Shown here in pieces: positions 1-10,913 of a stretch of DNA of 64,000 bases (positions within the stretch are counted from its first letter, which is position 1; each line of letters begins with the position of its first letter). The position numbers and the translations under genes are program-made. The DNA lies in the NCBI RefSeq assembly GCF_051622035.1, contig NC_135364.1:18723001-18787000 (forward strand), in the 5' to 3' direction. Source of the DNA: Arctopsyche grandis. Taxonomy: Eukaryota; Arthropoda; Insecta; Trichoptera; Hydropsychidae. The notes beneath the pieces were generated by a model. That model ran no database searches, was not told the origin of the DNA, and saw only the letters and a program-made list of their open reading frames with translations.

Positions 1-3000
1 TTTCAGTAGAAATATTTGAAGAAGATTGTACCGTTCCGTAATGTCCCGCACTCGTATACAAATTTGGTTGGTAGTGATTTTCGTTCATATCCTGATTGTT
101 CGGAACGACCGACTGTTGCATGTTATTACTACAATTTTGATATCCATAGTTGTAATCGTACAATCCAGTCTTGTTATTGAATCCGTATCCAGGATGATTT
201 TGATACGAGTTTGACATTTCCATATTGGATTGATTGTAATTATAGTTAGAATACTGCTGCGGTTTCGTTTCATCGACTGGAATCGATTCAGAAGTATTCG
301 CTGAATTTGCGTCATAGCCCATCATATGAGGCAAATTTTTGGGCAAAAAATCGCGTTGAACGTGAGATTGAATTGGCAAGGCGTCTGTCGAAGCTTGCGA
401 TGTGTACGTATTTTTCATCTCGTTATTAACAGGTTGAGCATTTTGCTGTTCTTGAGGCATAGAATACAATTGTGTGTTTTGTTGCTCTTGAGGCATAGAA
501 TACAGTTGTGTATTTTGGTGCTCTTGAGGCATGAGATACTGTTGAGTGTTTTGTTGCTCTTGAGGCACAGAATACGGTTGAGAAGTTTGGACAGAATGTC
601 CTATTTGGGAATAAGTACCAGCGTGTGATGATATCAAAGGATCCATCGGCGGTTTTATTTCTTGGGGTGCCACAACGTTAGATTCTGCGGCAGGAATTTG
701 TTGATACTGATACATATTTTGCATATCGTTCGAAACACTGACATTTGCAACAACAGGTGCTTGATAATTATACTGATAACTCTCACTGGATGCATACGTC
801 GGATAAGCGTTTCTATTAGACGCTTGTGTATCAGGCATAGGTGACATGTGAGGCATGTTATAATTATATCCGATTTGAGGTGTCATGGATTTGTCGGACA
901 CTTGTTGAGTAGTTGCGTTAGAATATGTCAAGTTCTGTTGTTGAAGCGACATATCATACATCTGAGATGTGTTCACCACGCCCCCATACATGCTGTTCGG
1001 TACTTGATTGGAAATGTTCACGTTTTGCATCTGACTTGTCAGTTTGTTGTAATCAACTTGGGCCGGATCTGAATACACCGGCTGTTGAATATTGCTCTGA
1101 TAGTTCATCGGATTTTGTAAATAATTAGTATAATTGGGATTGTAAGCTTCGTAGCCCGGTACGCTTTGAGCTGATTGATCATAGTGCTGCATGGAATGAA
1201 TGGGTGCTTGATAATTTGAATATCCCATGTCGGTTTCTTTCGGAGTCATATCGAAATTTTTATTTGGCATGTTTTCACTCGGTACGTTCGTGTTGTAACC
1301 ATAGTAGTTGGAATACTGTTGATATATTTTGGGGTCTACATTAGAATACTGTTCAACGTTATGGATATGTGGATTAAGTTCGGGGTTTGGAGCATATGCT
1401 CCAGAAATATTAGACGGTTTGTAGACGTCGCTGTCTGCTATTGACGTTGGCTGTCTCATACTATACGAATCGGAATAATTTGAAGTCATCGGAATGTTTT
1501 CACCTGAAATATATATTAAGAATAAATAGCAATTCAATATATGAGCCATTATATTTGAAAGTGGCAAAAGTTCAATTTTCAGTTCCTAAGATACTATTTC
1601 TGTTTGACTTAATTCACAAATTGTTATCACTTATTTTAATTCGATATTTCCAAAATATCTGAAAAGCAGAATAAATGTATTACAGGCCACCAGTAATTTT
1701 AAATATTGTTCAACTCAAAACATTACATTTATTGTTTTGCGAAATATTTCCCGAAATGAAGAAAAGTAGACTTATGCCACTTTCAACTATAATGGCACAT
1801 ATTTAAATACATATATGTATATGTATTGCGATCAATATGATAAATTGGAATTTGTTATTAATAATAGTTTAAAGTAATAAATAGAGTATCGTAATTACTT
1901 TGACCAAATCACTAGGTTATTATTAATATTTATCGGATTTATCACTATGACCGTAATATATATATACATATTAATATGAGAAGACAGATAAGATCTAATG
2001 CAAGGAGTAAACGTCACTATGTCTATAAATTACCTTCAGAACCTAATGGAGCAGGTCTAACATATGGAGGATACATATGACCAGCATATGATGCTTCTGA
2101 AGAATCTGTAACTAAAAATACCACATTTCTTATTTTGTAAAAAAGTTTTAAAATAATTTAATTGAAAATAAATACCTTGAGAATGTTGAGAACTATTCCG
2201 ATTTTTCATATATGGAAGAAAATCTTTTAATTTTGGAGCTGCAGAAACTTCATCTTTTATTACACTTGAAGCCAAATTAGTGTTCAGTGGGACAGAAGGA
2301 TTTTTTACTACTGCAGGAGCTGCTATGAAAAGTTAATTATATTTTTAGAATGGTTTAGATTAAAACACAAATTTGCAAATGCTTACGAGAATCATTACCT
2401 GGCGGTTTCGGAGAATGACTGGCCAAAAGTTGTGCTCTTTCCTCTTGTTGCACTTTGCATATGCTCTTCAAACGAGACAAAAGTCTAGATACCGTGCTGG
2501 AAAGCTTACGATAAAATTCAATTCCTTTCAAAGACTTGTTCAATAGGTCTTCGTATGTTTCATAAGAAGTTTTCATTGCTAGAAGAAATATTGAATTATA
2601 AAATTATGTAATATCAAATTTTGCAAATAATTATAAATATTTACATCAGAGACAAATAGTGTGTATGGCTAGAAGGGAAAGGAAACACAATTAATGCTAA
2701 GATAGGAATGGAATGCTTTTATAAAATATACAAATGAATGCTTTTATATTAACACTCTATACATACATAGCATTTTATTGTGTAAAATGGGAGTGTATAT
2801 GAAGGGTTCTTATAGAAATGGGCGTTCCGGCACACCTCGTAAATCTGATAAGTAAATGTAAACAATATGTTAACTTCAAAAATTCCCCAAGTCTCCCATG
2901 CTGTTGAATATTGATGGGAAGGGTACTTGATGACTGGGAGCATATACAATTTCAGATACGCCAATGATACCACTCTCATAGCCAACTCCGAAGAAGTCTG

Positions 3001-6000
3001 CAATATGAAAGCAGAATAATCCGACTCGAGATGAACAGAGCAAAAACAAGGATTGTGATAGTGGATCGATATGGTAAACCAGTGAGGATGGATGCTCTAT
3101 CTGATCTTGAAGTTGTACACGAGTTAATTTATCTCAGATGATGGAAAATAAAAACGCGGATTGGGATGGCGAAAAGCTCAATTTCGAAACAGAGCAAAAT
3201 TTGGAAAAGACCAGGCCATCACCACATGTCTACAAAAATGCATCTGATCCAAGCTTTTCCCTGTATTTCTATAAGTAGTGGAGACATGGACGGGACGAGC
3301 TCGAGAAAGGCAGGGAATAGTTGATTTTGAGATGTGGTGTTAGAGACGGATGTTTAGAATTCCCTGGACAGCGAGAAGAACCAATGCCTCCATCCTGCAA
3401 GAGATAGGATATCATCCGTTCTTAGGCGTATCTTTCAGTTTTTTGGGCTCATCGCGAAGCGAGACCAGGACAGCTTGGAATAATTGGTCATTCTGGGAAG
3501 CGTTGAGACGAGTAGAAGAAAAGGATGATCCCAACTAGATGGAGTAACCAAATCAAGGCTGCCACTAGGAAACTGTGTTCGAGTTATTGCGAGCTGCAGG
3601 GTGTCTAAAGGCTGGAGGACCATGATAGGCCGTATTATGGAAGTCCGACCCTCAGATATGAGGACAAAAAATATACATATACATATGTACATAAAGTGTT
3701 CAAGAGTATGCAAGGAATTCAAGTGGTGGAACAACTAGTAAGAACACAAAGGATGTATGTATGTATGATGATGAATATTTTACCAGTTAAGAAAGATTCC
3801 TTCTTCTTTAGAACGTCAGATATTAGCTTTTTAGTTGGAGCATATTTAGCGTAGGCCTCCGTCAGAGCCTTGAGAATGTTTTCTTGAGCTGCCATATTTT
3901 GATTGATGAAATTGACCTAAACAATACAAAACATCGTTAATATGTCCGATTTAATCTAATAATACACACTGATATTTAAACTTACCAATTTATTATGCTT
4001 TTCAATCTCCTGCTTAAATATTTCATCGAGAGACTCTCCAGTTCGGGTGAGTAATTGTGATGTAATATCATCAGTGTTTACAGTTTCGCGTAGCTGAAGA
4101 ACGAGCATACTCCTCTGAGCACGCATTTCATTAACTTTTTCGACTAAAGATCTCATATCTGACATTGCAGTTGAATCAACATTCGCTATCATAAACAAAA
4201 AATAGCATATTATTCGCAAAAGTTTAAATTTAAGTTATATTTAGTAGAAATGGGATTGAATAATTACCTTTGACAGATTCCAATGATGGAATATGTTTGC
4301 TCAAATCATCAAGTGGTAAACTTAAAAGCTTGAGATTTGCCAAATGAAGCGTCATAGCTTTATGTAAAGTTTGATTGCTTTCATTTGCTTTGTTGTGAGC
4401 TTCTAAATATTTATTGGCTTCGCGCGATAACTCCGTACTTACTATAGATGGAGGTCTTTTTCCAATGATTTGTTGAAATTCTTTTTCGCTTCCTTCTTCC
4501 ATCTGTAATATACATCAAAACATATTGTATTAAATTTGAAAACTCAATCATATTGTATAAAATATATTGTTTTAAATACCTCAATCATGCTTTTAATATC
4601 GGCAAACATTGATTCGACTTCCGTGTGAATATCAGCAAGGTTGTTCATAGTTTCGATTAGATTTTGTATAGCATCAGTTTTAACACTGATCGAAGCGCAT
4701 ATGTCGATCAAATCCTGTGGTAGTCTCTCCGGTTCATTCAAAACATTGAGGTCATCGAGTTGGAGTGATGACATAAATTCATTGAGCTGGTTGTCTTTTG
4801 CGTCGACGTCTCCACAAACTTTTCGCAACAGTTTCGCTTTCTCTTCGGAGTACATAGAAGACGCTTCATGAGCTCTCATCGGAACGAGACGACCGAATAT
4901 ATCAGGACCCGAAACTTCAGGATCGTTGAAGTTGATCGGAATTCCTTTAGCCAACGCGGCTGGTTTAGGTTCGCTGAGCAAATCCTTATCGGGAACTTCT
5001 TCGTGGTAAATGAATTCATTTTCATTTTTAGCGGCTTTTCGTTTACCCTCAACAACGTCATTTGCAAATGTCAAAGCTTCGTTTATGGCATCGATTTGCT
5101 CCAAACCTTTGGATAGTTTTTTTGCTTCTTGTAGTTTATCGCTAGCTAATTGATAGAATGCAACACGCTCCCCCATTTTTTGGGACTCTTCCGATTGCAT
5201 GCCTTGAAACAAGTATACTATAGAACTGATATAAGCAATTTTAAAAGACAAGGATTTATGCCAGGCGTTGCATGTCTTCATTCCAACTGTTTCATGAACA
5301 CTGTCCGCACCCTGAGACGTGTCTAGTGCGGCAAGTGCACTTTTATAATGCAGTATCGCTTGCATTCCGATTGCTCCTGCAATAACAAATCAGATATTAT
5401 TTTTTAAATACAAAATGTATATTAGCAATACTATATAAACATACCATTGAAAACATAATATAATTAAATGAACACTATTATTATTATCAATAAAATATCA
5501 TAATCATTTCGATCTAATACTATTTATTTAATTTGCTACTTTATATATAAATCAATAATACAAACCGACGATAGCTGGCTTTCTACTATCTTGCATACTT
5601 TTTTCTAAAATGCATTCCTGGGCCTGTGCTAGGCAAATATCTTGGAATAATTTCATAATTTCAGGACTGAGATCAACACCTGATGGTTGTGGGAAATGAT
5701 CTTTCAAGTGTTGAAAGGCCCATACGGCATTTTGAAAATGAGTACATGCGGCTTTCATGCTATCAGGTGTAATTCTAGATTCCGCAGCACCAAGTTTGGA
5801 ATGCAGAGCGCCTACATTATACAGGACGCAAACCATCTCAAAACGAATATCAGACAAGGTGCAAACAATGTTTGCGAATAAATCTTTCCTACAAGAGAAA
5901 TGTATCATAATCAGCGAGGAGTCAATAACCGTGAAAAGTAAACATAGGTGATTATTACGTTTGAAAAATGTCTACTTATCACGTACCATGCGAATGCAAC

Positions 6001-8346
6001 TGCAACCGGTTGACCTTTAGACATGGGAAATCTGCTTTGAAGTCCTCGAAGTTGGCAAAAGTAGCGTTTTAAAGCAGCAGTGCCGGTGAGATCTATCGCC
6101 GGTCGTACGGCCACCGATCGAAGCCCTTCCAATTGATGAATTTCATTGTTATAGCTCTCTGAATCTTCTCGATAGCATACGGCGATATACTAAAATTAAG
6201 GAAGGTATTTGTAATAGGGTTTGGGATAAATACACTAATTACATATTGGTGTAAGAATGTATTGGCTTTAAAATTTATAATATAAACAATATTTGGCAAG
6301 TCACAGTTTTTTATATCATAAGAAAAGATGTCGTCATAACACATATATTTTTTTTCCATCGATGAAAATCTAATAAATGAATGCATAAAATAGTAACCAT
6401 TTTTTTATTGTTTAGTATTATTTTATCATTTATACATACATTTTCACCGTGATTTTTTTTTTGTAATGACATCACTCAATCTTTAGAAAATAGAGTTCTA
6501 ACCAAATATAAATAGCAGTAAATAACAAAAAACTCAATCTCACAAAATATGTCAGTTAAGGAATTTTCTTTGTATACGATGATATGATTTAAAATTTGCA
6601 TATTACATTTAAGCATGAAAATATTTTGTAAATGAATTCAACAAGCAATTGACATTTTTTTAAGTATAAAAAGTAAAACCATTACATGGTCAACAGAAGA
6701 CCTTCACAGATATTTAAAAATTAGATATATACAGTGAAAATTCATTATAATGATGTCTTTAAGACTTATGAACACACCTTAAGCGGGCGAATTTTTTTTG
6801 CAGCGACTAGCGGTAGGGGGCAAAATCACAAGACTGCGCGAATAAATACAATAGATTATAAAAATCATTCAACATTCAAACTCATATAAAAAAAATCTCT
6901 ATATACTATTAGAATAAATGTAGTACTACATATCCCGCCTTCCGCGATGAACCAATATCAAACGTAATACTACGTATCCCGCATTTCTCGTCAAGCTCAT
7001 ATGAAACGTAGTACTACGTGACCCGCTTAAGGTGTGTTAAACTATTTCATATTACCGAAAACTCCAGACTGGGAAATTATTTTTTGGTTATTTCCATAAT
7101 CGATATATTGAAATTTGATTATATAAATGAATCGAATAATATATAAGTACGAAAATTGTTTTTTATTAAGTACATCTTCAATATTTTAAAGCTTTTTAAG
7201 ACAAATAGGAAAGATTTGATATAACATACTAGCTGAACCCGGCATGCGTTGCAACGCCACAATAGCGCATTCAATTCCCGTTCCAGTTCCCTATTCCGTT
7301 CCCGTTCTCGTTCCCGTTCCCATTTGTCGGAAAAACGCAGGCAGCGAACACTTTGGTCGCGACGCGAAAACATTTGAAATTATAACATTGCAATGACACC
7401 CATTCCCGTTTTTTTTCACAGTAATCTTCCCGGACATGCATACAACAAATCCTGAAAGTTCCATCGTAATCGGTTCAGTGGCTTAGGAGCCTATTCGATA
7501 CACACACACAGACATTCATTTATATATATACAGTGGCGGCTCGTTAAGAAAAGATCTAAGAATCCGCATCGAGATGGCTAGAACAGCATTTGTAAAAATG
7601 AAGGCGGCGCTTAAAAACAAGCATCTCAATCTTCATACGCGGTTGAGATTCGCGAAGAGCTACGTCTGGACAGTATTACTACACGGATGTGAGACGTGGA
7701 CTCTGAAAACCAAGATGATCAGCCGCATTGAAGCTTTTGAGATGTGGGTCTATAGGCGTATGCTGAAGATTCCGTGGACCAAAAAGATATCAAACGAAGC
7801 TGTCCTCGGCATGATGGGGAGAGGCAGGGAACTTGTTTCTGTCATCAAGCGGAGAAAGATGGAGTACCTCGGACACATGATACGGGGTCCAGAATACGAA
7901 TTTCTCCGTTTGATAACCATGGGGAAAATAGAAGGAAAAAAATGGATTGGCAGGAAAAAGTTATCTTGGCTTCGAAACATGCGCATGTGGACCGATATGA
8001 GCGCCGAAGAGCTGTTCCGAGCCGCTGAAGACCGATGCGGATATATTCAAATAATCGACGAGGTGGTCGCCAACGTCCGGATGCGGACAAGGCATTAACA
8101 AGAAGAAGAAGGCGGCTCGTGCATAGGAACTGCGGCGCTGCAGCACCCCCAGAAAAATTACAAAAAAGTCGCATTTACAACTTGTATTCAGATATATTTG
8201 ACATACTCATTAATAATGATTATGTGAAATATCTTATCATTCTTATTTAAATTATATTCACAGGTTGTAAATGTATACAAATGAGATTTTTTTTGTATTT
8301 TTTCTGGGGGTGCTGCAGCGCCGCAGTTCCTATGCACGAGCCGCCA

Positions 8347-8413
<67 letters not shown>

Positions 8414-8927
8414 TAGTTGTACTAAAATCAGTTTTAATCAAAATAAAAACAATAAATTTCATAATTTTTTTAATGCAACCATTGTCATGAAAATGATAAA
8501 AAAAACAACAAAGATATGGTCGTTATATTTTGCATTAGGATCACCGGAGATCAGCTGAGATTTTGCACATGATCAAAGATTGACCAAAATTACACATTAC
8601 TTTCAAATAATGGTCGTTGTTGTTCACACTTGGGCCATTTTAAGTGTCAAATATGACATGATTCTGAAAGATAATTCGCATTTACGAATGCGCAATCGGA
8701 ATGACGTGTACACTCAGAGGCTCAATTAGGTGGAGCAATCGATATCTGCCAGGCATTAGTGACGTATATGATTTATAAACAGAAATTGACGGTCTTCGGG
8801 TGACAGAAGTGAGGTGGGGTGAGTGGACGAGTACCTGCTTTAACTTGGTGGCAAATTGTGGGGCTTCGTGAGGAACTTTCAGCTCCAGCGACAGCATCGG
8901 CAGCCTCGGAGCTGCCTCCATCGCCAT
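1..8927 (-). CDS. mop: Myopic / HD-PTP (PTPN23-like) BRO1-domain protein, 3' end outside window
   Basis: Endosomal ESCRT-associated protein of the Alix/HD-PTP family, which helps sort receptors into multivesicular bodies. Exons read on the minus strand: 8835-8927, 5987-6189, 5566-5888, 4580-5376, 4268-4502, 3986-4185, 3784-3916, about 2399-2578 (a second in-phase donor lies at 2387), 2176-2322, 2035-2106 or 2112, and 1503 down to the window edge. The start MAMEAAPRLPM matches the HD-PTP N-terminus. The BRO1 domain fills the first four exons (VLYNVGALHSKLGA, NEFIYHEEVP, GPDIFGRLVPMRAHEASSMY). The coiled-coil V domain follows (NLKLLSLPLDDL, TSYETYEDLL). The last exon in view is a long disordered Q/N/Y/P-rich segment; the tyrosine-phosphatase domain would lie beyond base 1. 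The large first intron and the intron at 2579-3783 hold transposon relics. Identity is confident; exact splice ends are by eye. Confidence 0.93.
440..585 (-). repeat. 36-bp coding tandem repeat in mop
   Basis: Four head-to-tail copies of a 36-bp unit encode a 12-residue repeat of the form YSMPQEQQNTQL in the disordered tail of Myopic. Copies differ by a few substitutions and keep the frame. The family's proline/glutamine-rich region is generally repeat-prone; this particular unit was read directly here. Confidence 0.8.
2880..3670 (+). mobile_element. LINE 3'-half relic (reverse transcriptase C-terminal region) in a mop intron
   Basis: The intron 2579-3783 of mop is mostly a decayed non-LTR retrotransposon, antisense to the gene. 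The clearest piece is the peptide [19 protein letters not shown] near 3347-3405, which matches the conserved C-terminal region (R-R-M-L-R-I-P-W-T) of insect endonuclease/reverse-transcriptase LINEs. Stops and frameshifts interrupt the rest. The same region of the protein occurs at 7545-8110, 29240-30545 and 57330-57690. Clade is uncertain, possibly RTE-like. Confidence 0.65.
6771..7038. mobile_element. Short inverted-repeat element (MITE) in mop intron 1
   Basis: The ends are inverted copies of AACACACCTTAAGCGGG. Between them lie about three degenerate ~54-bp repeats built around GTAGTACTACGTATCCCGC. TTAA occurs inside both ends, which could hint at a TTAA-targeting family, but the repeat extends past it, so the family is left open. 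No coding capacity. Confidence 0.6.
7230..7530 (+). repeat. Dispersed retroposon-like sequence (possible SINE or LINE 3' tail)
   Basis: Begins near CTAGCTGAACCCGGCATGCG and ends with TCAGTGGCTTAGGAGCCTAT followed by CA and TA simple repeat. This resembles the very common insect 3'-tail repeats of RTE-type retroposons and Lepidoptera-style SINEs, from memory. It carries a ~50-bp CCCGTTCC-type imperfect repeat. No second copy was seen in this window, so the assignment is tentative. Confidence 0.35.
7531..8349. mobile_element. hAT-type MITE split by a LINE insertion
   Basis: The right arm (8283-8349) and the continuing left arm (7531-7544 plus 8121-8170) are inverted copies beginning CAGTGGCGGCTCGTGCATAG, followed by the shared core GCTGCAGCACCCCC. 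The element is flanked by TATATATA on both sides, which fits an 8-bp hAT duplication but falls in TA repeat, so it is not decisive. Without the inserted LINE the element is about 243 bp. It lies in mop intron 1. Confidence 0.75.
7545..8110 (+). mobile_element. 5'-truncated LINE, C-terminal reverse-transcriptase region
   Basis: An open frame at 7574-8098 (174 aa) encodes the LINE C-terminal region: HGCETWTL, WVYRRMLKIPWT, MEYLGHMIRG and GKIEGKKWIGRKKLSWLRN. The end of the element is an AAG-type short tail. It is flanked by an exact 10-bp duplication, GGCGGCTCGT, at 7535-7544 and 8111-8120, so the insertion boundaries are clear. It landed inside the hAT-type MITE and is therefore younger. The upstream catalytic RT and endonuclease are absent. 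Confidence 0.85.
8350..8411. repeat. (TA)n microsatellite
   Basis: About 62 bp of uninterrupted TA dinucleotide directly abutting the right end of the hAT-type MITE. It creates spurious YIYIYI reading frames on both strands. Confidence 0.95.
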
Positions 8928-9241
8928 TCTGAACGCTTTGAATCTGCACTTATCCTATAAATGATTTGATCCTGTCAACCGAAAAAACAGCTCAGACGAC
9001 ACAAATCACACACCCACTGACACACAAAACGCGCTTAGCTGCGACTTTGTTGACCATTGCCGATTGATTAATTAATTTTGGAATGCGATTTGTAATCTGA
9101 TCTTATGATTTGGGTCAAATTGATTATTTATTAAAATTTGCAAGTATCATTTATTACTCTATAAATATGAGCACATTTATCTGAAATAATCTGTTCATTG
9201 AGCTGCCACTGTGGTATTTTGAAAACGCTGTAACGTTATAT

Positions 9242-9447
9242 CCATAGAAGTAGAATACATAGAATCGCTCTCAGCCTCCAAAAATGTTGCCACAAAAACC
9301 CTGCGTGGCAGAGTTTGTTCATTGTTTGCTAAACTTCGTCTCCGTCTCTCTTGTCTCTCTTCTGACTTTCCGTCTCTCTCTTCAATGGCTCGCTTTTAGA
9401 CGGTACTTTTCTTAACAATGACCATTCTATGCATTCTACTTCTATGG
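9242..9447. mobile_element. MITE with ~25-bp terminal inverted repeats
   Basis: Ends are inverted copies of CCATAGAAGTAGAATRCATA. Both sides carry TTATAT (9236-9241 and 9448-9453), which fits a target duplication of 6 bp or more. About 206 bp, no coding capacity. It lies in the mop/IFT80 divergent promoter interval. Confidence 0.75.
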
Positions 9448-9609
9448 TTATATCGCATAAATATTAATTTATAAATCATTTTTATAAACATTTAAGGAGC
9501 TGTGTCGGTACAGAATTTACCCAAACATTTTTACACAATGTTTTCGTAGTTCGAAAATATTGATATATTAGAAGAATAATAGATTATGGTTTGATTTTAA
9601 ATGGTAAAC

Positions 9610-9760
9610 GGATTATTTCGCACGAAAATCGTTGCCACAGAAATCACGAATACGGAATATCTGGCACTCGAGTTCTATCGATGGAGTTTTTGGGTGCTGG
9701 ATGTTCCGTGATCGAGATTTTAGTGACGTGCGCGAGATCGCTTTTTGCCGAATAATTACC
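9610..9760 (+). mobile_element. MITE family A, copy 1
   Basis: Starts GGATTATTTCGCAC and runs through CGCGAATACGGAATAT-type and GATGTTCCGTGATCGAGATT segments to an inverted-like end CCGAATAATTACC. Related copies lie at 44183-44379 (reverse), 45375-45518 and 60472-60668. The shared order of segments over about 150-200 bp defines the family. Confidence 0.75.
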
Positions 9761-9987
9761 AAATCGTTTTCAGCGAGGCAGATTACACGCATTATGGCCC
9801 AAATTGGGGAATCCTCAAATCATGTTTCTTATTTACATTTAAATGTTAATTGATTTACATTACGTTACCTTTTCTTATTAGAAGCCTGTTGATATTAGCT
9901 TCAATTATTATATGTACATATATGAGATCAGAGCAAACAATGCATATTTTATATTTCTATGTACATATGTACGTGTATGTTGAAAAC

Positions 9988-10346
9988 GGGTCTACGTGAC
10001 GAGCCGGAATGTTAAATTACCGAAAACGCAAATATCGGAAGGCAAAGATCGAAAATCGAAAGATAAAAAAAGGTTGTTGGTAAACGGTACATACTCACTT
10101 AATTTGCGCGAGGAGGATACAACAGGGACAAGAGGAACAGGCTTTTCCTCCCATATTAATGTGCGCGCGCAGAATACGGGAGGAAAAGCCTGTTCCTCTT
10201 GTTCCTGTTGTATCCTGCTCGCGCAAATTAAGTGAGTATGTACCGTTTACCTTGCACCCTTTTTTTTGATCTTTCGACTTAAGATCTTTCGATTTTCGAT
10301 CTTTGCGTTTTCGGTAATTTAACATTCCGGCTCGTCACGGAGACCG
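9988..10346. mobile_element. Foldback (MULE-like) element with ~160-bp arms
   Basis: Nearly the whole 359 bp is one inverted repeat. Both ends read (G/C)GGTCT(A/C)CGTGACGAGCC, and the arms share GGATACAACAGG and AGGAACAGGCTTTTCCTCCC around a short GCGCGC-rich loop. An exact 9-bp duplication GTTGAAAAC flanks it (9979-9987 and 10347-10355), a length typical of Mutator-like elements. No coding capacity. It lies upstream of IFT80. Confidence 0.85.
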
Positions 10347-10913
10347 GTTGAAAACTAATAATGGACTCGCCCGCCGTAACCAAACAATATAATGGCGGGC
10401 TTTGCTACTGAAGTGGCCTTAGCACCGCGAAAACCGACCATCAGATAAATCTTTTGAATATGTATCTATGAAGTTGCAGCTGTCGAAATATCATTTATGT
10501 ATGTGAAATAAACATGCATATATGTTGCACAACTATAATATAAAGTAAAATAAAATAAAATCTCACAATAACGTTTTTTCTAATACAAATTCACAACATT
10601 TTAAATTTTGAAGGTCGACAAACAAATTTATCGATAATAATTATCATTACATTTAGAAATATTCGAGTTAAAAATACTATTGATTTTTCAGTATTTCATT
10701 AGTGGGACTTTTGTTTGGGTTAGTTAGTCCACAGATGAATCCATTATTATTCATTTTCACATTGGATGGAAATTTTATATTTCTATCCACCAAAATGAGC
10801 ATAGTATTAACAATAAATATTATACTTTGATTGATTGATTACGTGTTCGAAAAATGATTACATTCCCATAGTAACTAAAATGTGTACACAAACAAACATA
10901 CATTCTCAACAAA

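Larger units (their letters stand above)
8928..10913. other. Divergent intergenic region between mop and IFT80
   Basis: No gene is supported in this 2 kb. It must hold the promoters of both divergent genes. Three small inverted-repeat elements (9242-9447, 9610-9760, 9988-10346) occupy about a third of it. The rest is AT-rich and I see nothing recognisable. Confidence 0.6.

Noticed and set aside
8247-8558. YIYIYI repeats as a protein (also at 48627-49159)
   Set aside because: Direct translation of AT dinucleotide microsatellites.
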